Positions 19,141 through 26,359 of a stretch of 64,000 nucleotides of DNA are shown here, in pieces. The DNA comes from Filimonas zeae (lineage in GTDB: Bacteria > Bacteroidota > Bacteroidia > Chitinophagales > Chitinophagaceae): contig NZ_BMIB01000001.1 in assembly GCF_014641615.1 (NCBI RefSeq), forward strand, positions 992,769-1,056,768, in the 5' to 3' direction. The notes below the pieces were generated by a model. That model was given only the letters and a program-made list of their open reading frames with translations, was not told the DNA's origin and did no database searches. Every line of letters begins with the position of its first letter. The first letter of the stretch is position 1. The translations under genes were made by a program, and so were the position numbers.

Positions 19141-19986
19141 TTGAAATTGATAGATACACATATCCACATCTGGGATTTTTCCAAAGCATCCTATGACTGG
19201 TTACAGCAGGCCGATCCGTTGCTGAACCGCAACTATGCTATTGAAGAGCTGGAGCCGCAGCTGGCAGAGGCGGGTGTAACAGGCGGTTTACTGGTGCAGG
19301 CTGCGTGGAACCTGGCAGATACAGAATGGATGCTGGAAGTAGCACGGCGCACACCCTGGATAAAAGGTGTGGTAGGCTGGTTGCCGCTGGCAGACCCTGT
19401 AGCCACAAAGGCATTGCTGGAAGAAAAATACCTTTCTGACCCTTATTTTAAAGGTGTACGCCATCTGATACATGATGAGGCCGACACCCGCTGGCTGTTG
19501 CAGGATCAGGTGATAGAGAGCCTGCAACTACTGGCCGCCCACCATATCCCGTATGACATAGTAGGCATTTTGCCGGAGCACATTGAAACAGCCATTGAAG
19601 TGGCTAAGCGGGTACCGGAGTTGCGTATGGTGTTTGACCATATGAACCAGCCGCCTGTTGCCACCAGAGAATGGTTTGGCCGCTGGGGTGCGCTGATGGA
19701 AGAAGCAGCTACCTGTAACCGGATGTATGTAAAAATATCCGGCCTGGGTACCACGGCCCGCAACCCGCAATGGCAGCCGGAAGATATTGCGCCTTATGTG
19801 TCGTTTGTATTACAGCACTTTGGGGCAGACCGGTGTTTTATGGGCGGCGACTGGCCGGTTTCGTTACTGGCAGGCAGTTACGCCTCTACCTGGGAAAAGT
19901 ACAGGCAAACAGTAATGCTGGTTACCGATGCTACGGCAAGAGAAAAAATCTTTTCCCTGAATGCAGAACGATTTTATCATTTATAA
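19141..19986 (+). CDS. Amidohydrolase family 2, COG3618-type lactonase
   Basis: A 281-residue metal-dependent TIM-barrel hydrolase. The N-terminal HxH metal motif is THIHIWDF (His7, His9); later landmarks are VFDHMNQPP, YVKISGLGTT and GGDWPVS, the last with the conserved metal-site aspartate. This subgroup contains L-fuconolactonase, L-rhamnono-lactonase and related sugar-acid lactonases, as well as decarboxylases. The start is TTG at 19141, 50 bp after the CoA-transferase; no ATG precedes the HxH motif in frame. Next to RhaT and an oxidoreductase, a sugar-lactone substrate is the best guess. Confidence 0.85.
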   Translation: MKLIDTHIHIWDFSKASYDWLQQADPLLNRNYAIEELEPQLAEAGVTGGLLVQAAWNLADTEWMLEVARRTPWIKGVVGWLPLADPVATKALLEEKYLSDPYFKGVRHLIHDEADTRWLLQDQVIESLQLLAAHHIPYDIVGILPEHIETAIEVAKRVPELRMVFDHMNQPPVATREWFGRWGALMEEAATCNRMYVKISGLGTTARNPQWQPEDIAPYVSFVLQHFGADRCFMGGDWPVSLLAGSYASTWEKYRQTVMLVTDATAREKIFSLNAERFYHL

Positions 19987-20019
19987 GCCTCTTGCGTAAG
20001 AGAGGAAGGAGCGATTGTT

Positions 20020-21045
20020 ATGAGCGTATTGGCCGGAATTATGTTGCACGCTACGGGGGCATCCTGTGCAGCACTTTGTTACACGCCCCAGAAAAATACT
20101 GTGCAATGGTCGTGGCAAACCTTCTGGCTGGCGCAGGCAGCTGTATGCTGGCTGTTACTGCCTGTATTAGGTACCGTGTTTACCATTCCCTCCGCAGATA
20201 AGGTACTGGCCGAAATTCCCACCGCCTTAATGTACCGCACCTTTTTACTGGGTGCAGTATATGGCATTGGCGGCACCGCCTTTGGTATTGCTATCCGTTA
20301 TGTAGGTTTTTCACTTACCTATGCTATTTCCGTGGGTTTATCCTGTGTACTGGGTACGTTGCTGCCGCCTTTGTTTGCGGGGCAGCTGGGTGGTATATTA
20401 CAACAGTCGGGTGCTATGTATATAGTAACAGGCATGGTGCTGGGTATTGCAGGGATAGCCTTATGTGGCGTAGCAGGCAGAAGTAAAGAAAAGTATCTGC
20501 AGCAGCAAAAGGGCAGCACACAGTTTTCGCTGGCCAAAGGTTTGCCGCTGTGTTTGCTGGCGGGCGTGTTATCGGCCGTATATGGTTTTGCTATTGCACA
20601 GGCCCAGCCTATGGCAGATATTGCTGCTAAGTATGGCGCGGGCGATATGCAGAGCAATATCATTTACCTGTTTGCCAACACCGGTGCGTTTGTAAGTACG
20701 GCGTTGTATTGCATTTTTCTGCATAACCGCCACCGCACCTGGGGCCAGTACCGCAGTGTGCCGGACAGGCTGGGCATGTATTATCTGATGGCGTTCATTA
20801 CCGGTGTATTATGGTACAGTCAGTTCTTTTTTTACGGGCTGGGCCATGTGCGCATGGGTACGTACAAATTTTCCAGCTGGGCCATACATATGATTATGCT
20901 GGTATTGTTCAGTTCTCTGGCAGGAATTATGATGAAGGAATGGGCAGGTGCCAATGCACGTATGCGGCAGATACTCTCCGCCGCTATTGCGGTGCTGATT
21001 ATAGCGGTGCTGGTGATTAGTTACGGCAACTATTTAGGAGAATAA
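20020..21045 (+). CDS. rhaT: L-rhamnose/proton symporter family permease (RhaT-like)
   Basis: A 341-residue membrane protein with about ten hydrophobic segments. It has the RhaT text pattern: GAVYGIGGTAFGIAIRYVGF, SLTYAISVGLSCVLGTLLPP, then GVLSAVYGFAIAQAQPMAD, and FFFYGLGHVRMGTYKFSSWA. E. coli RhaT imports L-rhamnose with a proton. Related Bacteroidota proteins may take other deoxysugars or sugar acids, so the substrate here should be judged with the rest of the operon. It begins 33 bp after the amidohydrolase. The first helix is short, which is usual for some family members. Confidence 0.9.
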   Translation: MSVLAGIMLHATGASCAALCYTPQKNTVQWSWQTFWLAQAAVCWLLLPVLGTVFTIPSADKVLAEIPTALMYRTFLLGAVYGIGGTAFGIAIRYVGFSLTYAISVGLSCVLGTLLPPLFAGQLGGILQQSGAMYIVTGMVLGIAGIALCGVAGRSKEKYLQQQKGSTQFSLAKGLPLCLLAGVLSAVYGFAIAQAQPMADIAAKYGAGDMQSNIIYLFANTGAFVSTALYCIFLHNRHRTWGQYRSVPDRLGMYYLMAFITGVLWYSQFFFYGLGHVRMGTYKFSSWAIHMIMLVLFSSLAGIMMKEWAGANARMRQILSAAIAVLIIAVLVISYGNYLGE

Positions 21046-21073
21046 GATTGTGTGGTTATAAAATGAACAGCAA

Positions 21074-22072
21074 ATGCTTCCGATTTATGTGATAGGAGCC
21101 GGTGGCATTGTAAACGATGCGCATCTGCCGGCTTACAAACTGGCCGGTTACACCGTGGCAGGAATTGTAGACAGAGACAGAGAGAAAGCCGCCGCACTGG
21201 CCGGAAAGTTTGGTATACCCACGGTATATGATACCATTGAACAAATGGTAGCCGCTGCCCCGGCAAAGGCAGTGTACGATGTGGCGCTGCCTGCAACGGC
21301 ACTGTTACCTGTGCTGGAACTGCTGCCGGATAAAGCAACGGTACTGCTGCAAAAACCCATGGGCAATAACCTGGAAGAAGCGAAGGATATACTGGCTGTT
21401 ACCCGCCGCAAGCAAATGCTGGCAGGGGTAAATTTTCAGCTGCGTTATGCACCTTATATTAAAGCCGCCCGTGAAATGATTGCGGCGGGCAAAATTGGGT
21501 TGCTGTGTGATATTGAAGTGAACATTAACGTATATACCCCCTGGCATCTCTGGAGTTTTCTGTTTGAATCGCCCCGGGTAGAGATATTATACCACAGTAT
21601 TCACTATGTAGATCTGGTGCGCTCTTTCTTTGGCAATCCTGTGGGCGTGTTTGCAAAAACGGTAAAGCACCCGTCTATGCCGCAACTGGCCTCTGTACGT
21701 AGTAATATTATTATGGACTATGGCAACTGGCTGCGGGCAAATATTATTACCAACCACAACCATAATTTCGGGCTGCATGGTCAGCATGCCTATGTAAAGT
21801 TTGAAGGCACCAAAGGTGTAATTAAAGCTACTCTGGGCAGCCTTATTAATTATCCCGAGGGCATACCCGATAAGTTTGAGTATGTTATTGCGGAAGAAGG
21901 TGAACCAGCCGTATGGAATACCCTGGATATACGCGGCAGCTGGTTTCCGCATGCCTTTATCGGTACCATGGAGCAGATGATGCTGGCAGCGCAGGGTATT
22001 ATAGAAAAGCCGGATAACTCGGTGGAGGATGCGATACATACCATGGAGGCGGTAGAGCTGGCCTATCAGTAA
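21074..22072 (+). CDS. Gfo/Idh/MocA family NAD(P)-dependent oxidoreductase
   Basis: A 332-residue dehydrogenase. The Rossmann nucleotide site is YVIGAGGIVNDAHLPAY (residues 5-21) and VAGIVDRD. The family's EKP motif reads QKP here (93-95), so the usual glutamate is replaced while the catalytic lysine stays. The C-terminal domain has YHSIHYVDLVRSFFG with the conserved histidine. Members oxidise or reduce hydroxyls of sugars, inositols and sugar acids. It is the last gene of the operon and is followed by a terminator. Together with the lactonase it could form an oxidation-lactone hydrolysis pair, although the order of steps is not known. Confidence 0.9.
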   Translation: MLPIYVIGAGGIVNDAHLPAYKLAGYTVAGIVDRDREKAAALAGKFGIPTVYDTIEQMVAAAPAKAVYDVALPATALLPVLELLPDKATVLLQKPMGNNLEEAKDILAVTRRKQMLAGVNFQLRYAPYIKAAREMIAAGKIGLLCDIEVNINVYTPWHLWSFLFESPRVEILYHSIHYVDLVRSFFGNPVGVFAKTVKHPSMPQLASVRSNIIMDYGNWLRANIITNHNHNFGLHGQHAYVKFEGTKGVIKATLGSLINYPEGIPDKFEYVIAEEGEPAVWNTLDIRGSWFPHAFIGTMEQMMLAAQGIIEKPDNSVEDAIHTMEAVELAYQ

Positions 22073-22261
22073 AACCGCTGAAAATGATGCTGTTTGTAGT
22101 AGAAAACCGACACCATGCGTAGTAATCAAAAACAAAACCCAGGGTGTTTTACCCGTTAAAAAACCTACCGTTACCGTGAAAAATCACGCTTGTTATACGC
22201 TGGCGCTCAACGTTCTTTGCTGTGCAAACCAACCCTAAAACCTTCAGGAATAACATCAGTG

Positions 22262-22298
22262 AAGGCCCCGATGTTTTACATTTGGGCTTTCTTATTTT
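22262..22298 (+). terminator. Hairpin terminator after the CoA-transferase operon
   Basis: AAGGCCC (22262-22268) pairs with GGGCTTT (22284-22290) with one G-T pair. Inside it, a further ATGT/ACAT helix closes a TTT loop. CTTATTTT follows. The 190 bases between the oxidoreductase stop and this hairpin show only a small CGTGA/TCACG hairpin (22175-22188). Confidence 0.55.
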
Positions 22299-22310
22299 CA
22301 GAAACAACCC

Positions 22311-22472
22311 ATGACCCGAAAGTGTTTTTTTATGTTACGCCTGATAGTTGTTGTTGCTATATTCCTTACTACTACGCTTCCGCTTTATAGTCAGCATGAA
22401 GACAAGTACAAAGAGGATAGCGCAAAGGTTTTTCACGTTAGCCTGCAAACATTTGCCTTTATTGCTTCCTGA
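22311..22472 (+). CDS. Possible small secreted protein, 53 residues
   Basis: A short frame from ATG 22311 to TGA 22472. It starts MTRKCFFMLRLIVVVAIFLT, a basic start followed by a strong hydrophobic stretch, then LPLYSQHEDKYKED, a plausible signal-peptidase region and a polar tail. The signal-like composition is the only evidence for coding. I do not recognise a family. It lies 13 bp after a terminator hairpin and 42 bp before a lipoprotein gene, so it may belong to that transcript. Confidence 0.35.
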   Translation: MTRKCFFMLRLIVVVAIFLTTTLPLYSQHEDKYKEDSAKVFHVSLQTFAFIAS

Positions 22473-22514
22473 AAAGAAATACCCGAGAATCTTATTATTA
22501 AACAAACAAATACC

Positions 22515-23333
22515 ATGAAAAAAGTCCTTATTCCGGTGTTAGCACTTACACTGGCCGTTGCTTCCTGTTCTAAAAATGATACCGCTCCTGATAACGGAGG
22601 AAACAGCACAAAATTGTTGTCAAGAACTGAGGATACGAATGGCGATGTAGAGATTTTCAGTTATGATGCCAGCGGTAAATTTTTATCTATTGCAGATTCC
22701 AACAGCTACAGAATACAGGCAGATAGTGCTGTTTACAAAAATGGCATTCTGACCAATATTTACCGCCAGAGCTCCACGGGCATGCCGGGTATTACCCACA
22801 ATTTTGTGTTTGATGCCAATAACCGCCTTGCTAAAATTGTATTTGTAAGCAGTGGCCAGATCTGGAAAATTGATTCTTTAGTGTACAACAGTGCAGGTAC
22901 GCTTAGTAGCTTTTACAACTTACGCGCGGAACCAAACGGTACGTATACCATAGTTGCTTCTAACGAGATTACAGTAGATGCTAACGGAAATCTTGCTACA
23001 ATGACTGTAAAAGAGCTGGGTGGCGCAGGTACATTGGTTCTGAAGCGGAAAGATGTGTATAGTTACGATAATCACCGTAACCCATATTCCCGTATTGCTT
23101 CGCCTGCTTTCTGGATTGTACGGGAAGACTATTATGCTGCCAGCACTAACAATATTACCCGTGTGGAAGAATATCATTATCCTAACGGAACACCGGTGTT
23201 AGATGAACTGGATACTAATAAGTATACTTACGATGCGGATGGTGATATTATTGCAGTTGAACATTATGAAGGTACTACTGATGCCGACCTGAAACTGGAT
23301 TATAAAAGTGTACTTAAGTACATTGCCAAATAG
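22515..23333 (+). CDS. YD-repeat-like lipoprotein (DUF4595-like)
   Basis: A 272-residue lipoprotein; signal peptide with lipobox VASC (Cys19), then SKNDTAPDNGG. The body has irregular Tyr-Asp type repeats: FSYDASGKFLSI, FVFDANNRLAKIVF, LVYNSAGTLSSF, ITVDANGNLATM, YSYDNHRNPYS, YTYDADGDIIAVEHY. Such proteins form extended beta-sheets related to RHS/YD proteins and to DUF4595 lipoproteins of Bacteroidota. Function is unknown; surface display is likely. It has no sugar-related neighbour and seems to be a single gene ended by a strong bidirectional terminator. Confidence 0.8.
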   Translation: MKKVLIPVLALTLAVASCSKNDTAPDNGGNSTKLLSRTEDTNGDVEIFSYDASGKFLSIADSNSYRIQADSAVYKNGILTNIYRQSSTGMPGITHNFVFDANNRLAKIVFVSSGQIWKIDSLVYNSAGTLSSFYNLRAEPNGTYTIVASNEITVDANGNLATMTVKELGGAGTLVLKRKDVYSYDNHRNPYSRIASPAFWIVREDYYAASTNNITRVEEYHYPNGTPVLDELDTNKYTYDADGDIIAVEHYEGTTDADLKLDYKSVLKYIAK

Positions 23334-23353
23334 TTATTCACTGTAAGAAAGAA

Positions 23354-23390
23354 CAAAGGCCGTTTCATAAAAGAAGCGGCCTTTGTTTTT
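23354..23390. terminator. Bidirectional terminator between convergent lipoprotein genes
   Basis: CAAAGGCCG (23354-23362) pairs perfectly with CGGCCTTTG (23377-23385). The stem is extended by TTTC/GAAG with one G-T pair, the loop is six bases, and TTTTT follows on the plus strand. The A-rich left flank gives a weaker T run for the minus gene. Confidence 0.85.
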
Positions 23391-23407
23391 GTAAGGGGTA
23401 AGGATTG

Positions 23408-25045
23408 CTAGTTTTTGGTATATATCTGCGATACAAAATTGGCGTCGAAGTTGGCGAATGTTTTAAAACTGCTGACAGGCCATGTAAGCCGGGTGCGGCT
23501 AAGCCCATCATAGGCCGGATGCCAGAAGCCGGATTCGTACAAACGGTATTCGTTATTGGCGCTGCGGCTGATGTACCAGCTAACACGGTAAGTGTTAGGG
23601 TTGTTAGGTACACGGTAGCTGCCGCTGCCATCTGCTTTCAGTTCCAGTGTATAGGTGGTGGTGGGGTTATTGGGGTCAAAGCCCTGCACCGTCCAGGTGC
23701 CTACACATGCGTTTTTGTACAAGCTGGTGGAGTCTGTAATAGCAATCACTTTAGCAGTAATATCCTTTTCCGAAACAAATCCTTCTTTAGAAGCTTTGAT
23801 ATGGAAGCTGAAGCTTTCTTCTTTACCGGATAAAGATTTGAAGGTTACGTTTTCATTACTGCGGGTTACCAGCTGTACGTTGGGATTTGAGATATTGCTG
23901 ATGGTAATATCGTTGGTGTTGAGTGTTACCTGTTCCAGACTGCCTTTGTAGGTAGGGGTGCTTCCGAATACCTGTGTAAGTAAATCCCATTGCAGCTGCA
24001 GGCTGCGCAGTGCGGAGATAAAGTTATTGGTGCTGCTGTTTACATCGCGGTCATTGTCCATAATAGAATGAAAGGAAGCATCCAGCTGCATATCCGTATT
24101 CAATCCGGTTTCAAATTCAGTTCTGATAACACTGAACAGGGCTTTGGTAAATATCCAGTTAGCACCGAGGAAGGCTTTTAACGAGTGCTTGAAGGTAAGT
24201 GCTGCGGGACGTATTTCGGTAATCAGCAGATAGCCTGCCATGCCTACGGCCAGCGTGGTGCTGATGGCAGATAGGCCAAAAGAGGCCGGAGCCAGATAGG
24301 CAGAAATGCCTGCCAGCGCCATCAGTTTCAGAAACTCTTTGCTGCTGTTTTTGAGGGCAATGGCAGAAGTGGCCAGATTGTCTGCCGTACAACTGTAGAA
24401 TGATTTGAAATCTACCCGGGGGCATTCAGATTGCCGCAGGCTGGTTGGGCCGTCCAGGTTGGTATATACCTGCGACATAAACTGCCGGAACACGCCCTTA
24501 TTGGCTTCGTAGAAGTAAGCGGTCTGCCGCTTCTGTTCGGCAGTGAGGGAGTTGTATAATTTCAGTACCTCCTGTTTGTATGCTTTAATATCGTTTACTT
24601 CGTCCTGCTGTTCCGTAGTGGTAACAGGTAGTTTGTTAATCTGTGCGTCCAGATTGGCTACCATATCGGTAATCAGTTTATTGGGGTCGGTTACCTGCGG
24701 TTTGGTTACCGTATAGGTAATACGGCCCAGCTCAAACTCCAGCACGTGTTTACCTTCAGCAACATCGGGTACCAGAAAGGAGAGTGTGGTATCGCCACTA
24801 AGCCGTATGTCTACCGGCTGGCCGCCAAAAGTACCTTTGTAGAGGCTGGTGAACCCACCCTTTACCACCAGGTTTGCTACCTGAAAGCTGAGTACACTGG
24901 CTGATTCTGGTTTTACGTTGGCTGTGTTGTCCCGAATAATTTGTTCCTGCTCATCTTCTTTTTTAGAACAGCTGTAGCTGAAACAGAGGGTAACAATGGT
25001 AAATGCAACAAATGCTGCTTTAGAAAGCCCGGTTAAATTTCTCAT
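23408..25045 (-). CDS. Large lipoprotein of unknown function
   Basis: About 545 residues counted from ATG 25045, which directly precedes a lipoprotein signal (TIVTLCFSYSC, then SKKEDEQEQ); the frame extends upstream to 25093 but without benefit. The N-terminal part (about 45-120) is beta-rich and Ig/IPT-like. The middle is helical with a long hydrophobic hairpin (ISAYLAPASFGLSAISTTLA, VGMAGYLLITE) that could insert in or sit on a membrane. The last 95 residues (ACVGTWTVQGF, YTLELKADGSGSYRV) resemble a lipocalin-like beta-barrel. I do not recognise the protein. A second lipoprotein gene lies 74 bp upstream on the same strand. Confidence 0.7.
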   Translation of the reverse strand: MRNLTGLSKAAFVAFTIVTLCFSYSCSKKEDEQEQIIRDNTANVKPESASVLSFQVANLVVKGGFTSLYKGTFGGQPVDIRLSGDTTLSFLVPDVAEGKHVLEFELGRITYTVTKPQVTDPNKLITDMVANLDAQINKLPVTTTEQQDEVNDIKAYKQEVLKLYNSLTAEQKRQTAYFYEANKGVFRQFMSQVYTNLDGPTSLRQSECPRVDFKSFYSCTADNLATSAIALKNSSKEFLKLMALAGISAYLAPASFGLSAISTTLAVGMAGYLLITEIRPAALTFKHSLKAFLGANWIFTKALFSVIRTEFETGLNTDMQLDASFHSIMDNDRDVNSSTNNFISALRSLQLQWDLLTQVFGSTPTYKGSLEQVTLNTNDITISNISNPNVQLVTRSNENVTFKSLSGKEESFSFHIKASKEGFVSEKDITAKVIAITDSTSLYKNACVGTWTVQGFDPNNPTTTYTLELKADGSGSYRVPNNPNTYRVSWYISRSANNEYRLYESGFWHPAYDGLSRTRLTWPVSSFKTFANFDANFVSQIYTKN

Positions 25046-25119
25046 AACAAGTACGTGCAATTGTGCCGTAAAGAAAACGGAGGGTTTCTGCAATGCCTAT
25101 ACCTGGTTATGGTGATTTT

Positions 25120-25557
25120 TTAGCTTTTAGCGGCTGCTTCTTCGCGGATTTTTACGGTAATCTTATGCGGGGCATACTCATCGCCGCCAAAATAAGGATA
25201 CAGGCGGTAACTATGGTGGTGGGCTCTGTTATCAGAGAAGCCGTACAGCTTGTTAATATCGGCCTGATTAGAGGTATTTTTAGTGCTATAAACCGCGGAA
25301 GAATCAAATAATACAGTAAAAGCAATTCCCTGCGTGGAAATAGCCTCAAAATGCTCCTGTTCGCAATATTGCGCACCTGGGGGGATGGTGTAGCTGGTAT
25401 AACTTACTGTTGGGGTAGACGGCAGGGTTGGAATATTTTCCTGTGTTTGTGAGGATGCACTTGCTGCAAGGTCTGTTTCCTTCTGACAGGAAGTGATCCC
25501 CCAAAACAACAGGGCTATTGGTACGGCTGCGCACAAAATCTCTCTCCTCAAAATCAT
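25120..25557 (-). CDS. Small lipoprotein of unknown function
   Basis: A 145-residue lipoprotein with signal MILRREILCAAVPIALLFWG and lipobox ITSC, then QKETDLAAS and a Ser/Thr/Pro-rich linker. The C-terminal 85 residues (YTIPPGAQYCEQEHFEAIST and following) are unrecognised; they contain a His cluster (RAHHHSYRLYPYF). The gene precedes the large lipoprotein on the same strand and the two may be one operon. A sequence TAACTTTG on the minus strand (25569-25562) matches the Bacteroidota -7 box only a few bases before the ATG, which would make the message almost leaderless. Confidence 0.65.
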   Translation of the reverse strand: MILRREILCAAVPIALLFWGITSCQKETDLAASASSQTQENIPTLPSTPTVSYTSYTIPPGAQYCEQEHFEAISTQGIAFTVLFDSSAVYSTKNTSNQADINKLYGFSDNRAHHHSYRLYPYFGGDEYAPHKITVKIREEAAAKS

Positions 25558-25561
25558 ACAG

Positions 25562-25569
25562 CAAAGTTA
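25562..25569 (-). promoter_or_regulatory. Candidate -7 box of the lipoprotein pair
   Basis: Read on the minus strand this is TAACTTTG, a perfect fit to the Bacteroidota TAnnTTTG consensus, with the ATG of the 145-residue lipoprotein five bases downstream. No clear TTG -33 box stands about 20 nt upstream, so the call is tentative. Confidence 0.35.
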
Positions 25570-26030
25570 CACACCTTCCCGGGCGAATAAGTTTAATAGG
25601 GCTTAAGATAAATGGCGTGTGGGTTAAAATAGGCTGAAGAGGAAAGTAAGGGGCAACCGATGTATGGAGGAATGAAAACGGAATTGAATTACCGCAGAAA
25701 AGGCTGTCAACCTGGCATTTTTGCATCAAAAAAACCTGAGCGAAGGGGAAGCGAACCCGTGGCGAAGGAACACCGAAGGAAAAGCGATAGAAAATGCTAC
25801 CGGCAAAATGGCAGAAATACGATTATTTATTAATGGTTGTGATAAAAGCCTGTTTCCGGAGTTGGAAATTGCTTGCTGACGCAAGGGGTTTGGATGGGCT
25901 GAAACCCTTGCAAAATAAGGATTTTAAGAAGGGAATATACTGCTGGTAAGCCCTGTAGAATGCGCTCCGTTTTTTAGCATACGATTTCTATTATTTAACA
26001 TGTTAAATATGTTGTTTAGCACATTTTTAA
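25570..26030. other. Gene-free stretch with alternative hairpins and an 18-bp palindrome
   Basis: No supported gene. A frame open from 25688 to TGA 25879 without an early ATG reads HQKNLSEGEANPWRRNTEGK over a purine-rich imperfect repeat (25738-25790); it could be a gene remnant or an intergenic repeat. CTTGC 25872-25876 can pair with GCAAG 25881-25885. The latter can instead join a longer stem, GCAAGGGGTTT 25881-25891 with AAACCCTTGC 25902-25911 (one bulged G), so the two hairpins exclude each other. TATTTAACATGTTAAATA at 25992-26009 is a perfect 18-bp palindrome located just before the promoter of the RNA gene that follows. Confidence 0.5.
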
Positions 26031-26061
26031 TTGCAAAAGGCCTCTGTTTTTCGTAAATTTA
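26031..26061 (+). promoter_or_regulatory. Promoter of the structured RNA
   Basis: TTG (26031-26033), a 20-nt spacer, and TAAATTTA (26054-26061). This has the same spacing and almost the same -7 form as the promoters at 30256-30286 and 31013-31043. The predicted start falls at about 26065-26068, exactly where the first helix of the RNA begins. The 18-bp palindrome at 25992-26009 lies upstream of the -33 box and is a candidate operator. Confidence 0.55.
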
Positions 26062-26065
26062 TAGG

Positions 26066-26358
26066 GTCAGATGGGGGTTAACCAGGGCTACGCTGAAAGC
26101 CTTGTTTTGAGAGAGGCGTCCTCACACAGGCTTTACCTGGAAACAGCATCTGACGGGGGCATACAAACACCATTTTTCACATTCAAAAAGAAAGGAATGT
26201 GGTTCGCACAAGGTGTTGAGCCACTAAACATGATCCGCCGGTTAAAGGAGTAACCGGAACGGCATGGATAGTTCTTTGACATATGGGAAAGGCAAACAAC
26301 GGGTGTAAGCATCTATTATACATCACCTGAGCCGGCTGGCAACCGGCTCAGGTATTTT
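26066..26358 (+). ncRNA. Candidate independent structured non-coding RNA, about 290 nt
   Basis: The stretch is packed with nested inverted repeats. Domain 1: GTCAGATG 26066-26073 with CATCTGAC 26147-26154, enclosing CCAGG 26082-26086 with CCTGG 26136-26140, AAAGCCT 26096-26102 with AGGCTTT 26128-26134, and TGAG 26108-26111 with CTCA 26121-26124. Domain 2: AACACC 26166-26171 with GGTGTT 26212-26217, enclosing CACATTC 26178-26184 with GAATGTG 26195-26201. Domain 3: CCGGTTA 26238-26244 with TAACCGG 26251-26257. Then a boxA-like GTTCTTTGACATA (26271-26283) and a strong terminator. It has its own promoter. It does not look like tmRNA, RNase P, SRP or 6S RNA to me. A 60-codon frame (26071-26253) lies within it, but its start and stop both fall in helices, so I think it is incidental. 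Confidence 0.6.
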
Positions 26359-26359
26359 T
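26325..26359 (+). terminator. Strong intrinsic terminator of the RNA gene
   Basis: ACCTGAGCCGG (26325-26335) pairs perfectly over 11 bp with CCGGCTCAGGT (26343-26353); the loop is seven bases and ATTTTT follows on the plus strand only. Since no plus-strand protein gene is credible upstream, this is direct evidence for a plus-strand transcript here. The T run touches the stop codon of the convergent AraC gene. Confidence 0.85.

Noticed and set aside
19770..20201. 143-codon plus-strand frame across the amidohydrolase end and RhaT start
   Set aside because: It overlaps two well-supported genes in another frame and has no domain pattern.
25881..25911. Hairpin GCAAGGGG/CCCTTGC as a terminator
   Set aside because: No T run follows on either strand, so it is described only as a possible regulatory hairpin.
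26071..26253. 60-codon open frame inside the structured RNA
   Set aside because: Its start and stop codons lie within helices, the sequence resembles no protein I know, and the inverted repeats explain the stretch better. It is kept as an alternative in the RNA entry.
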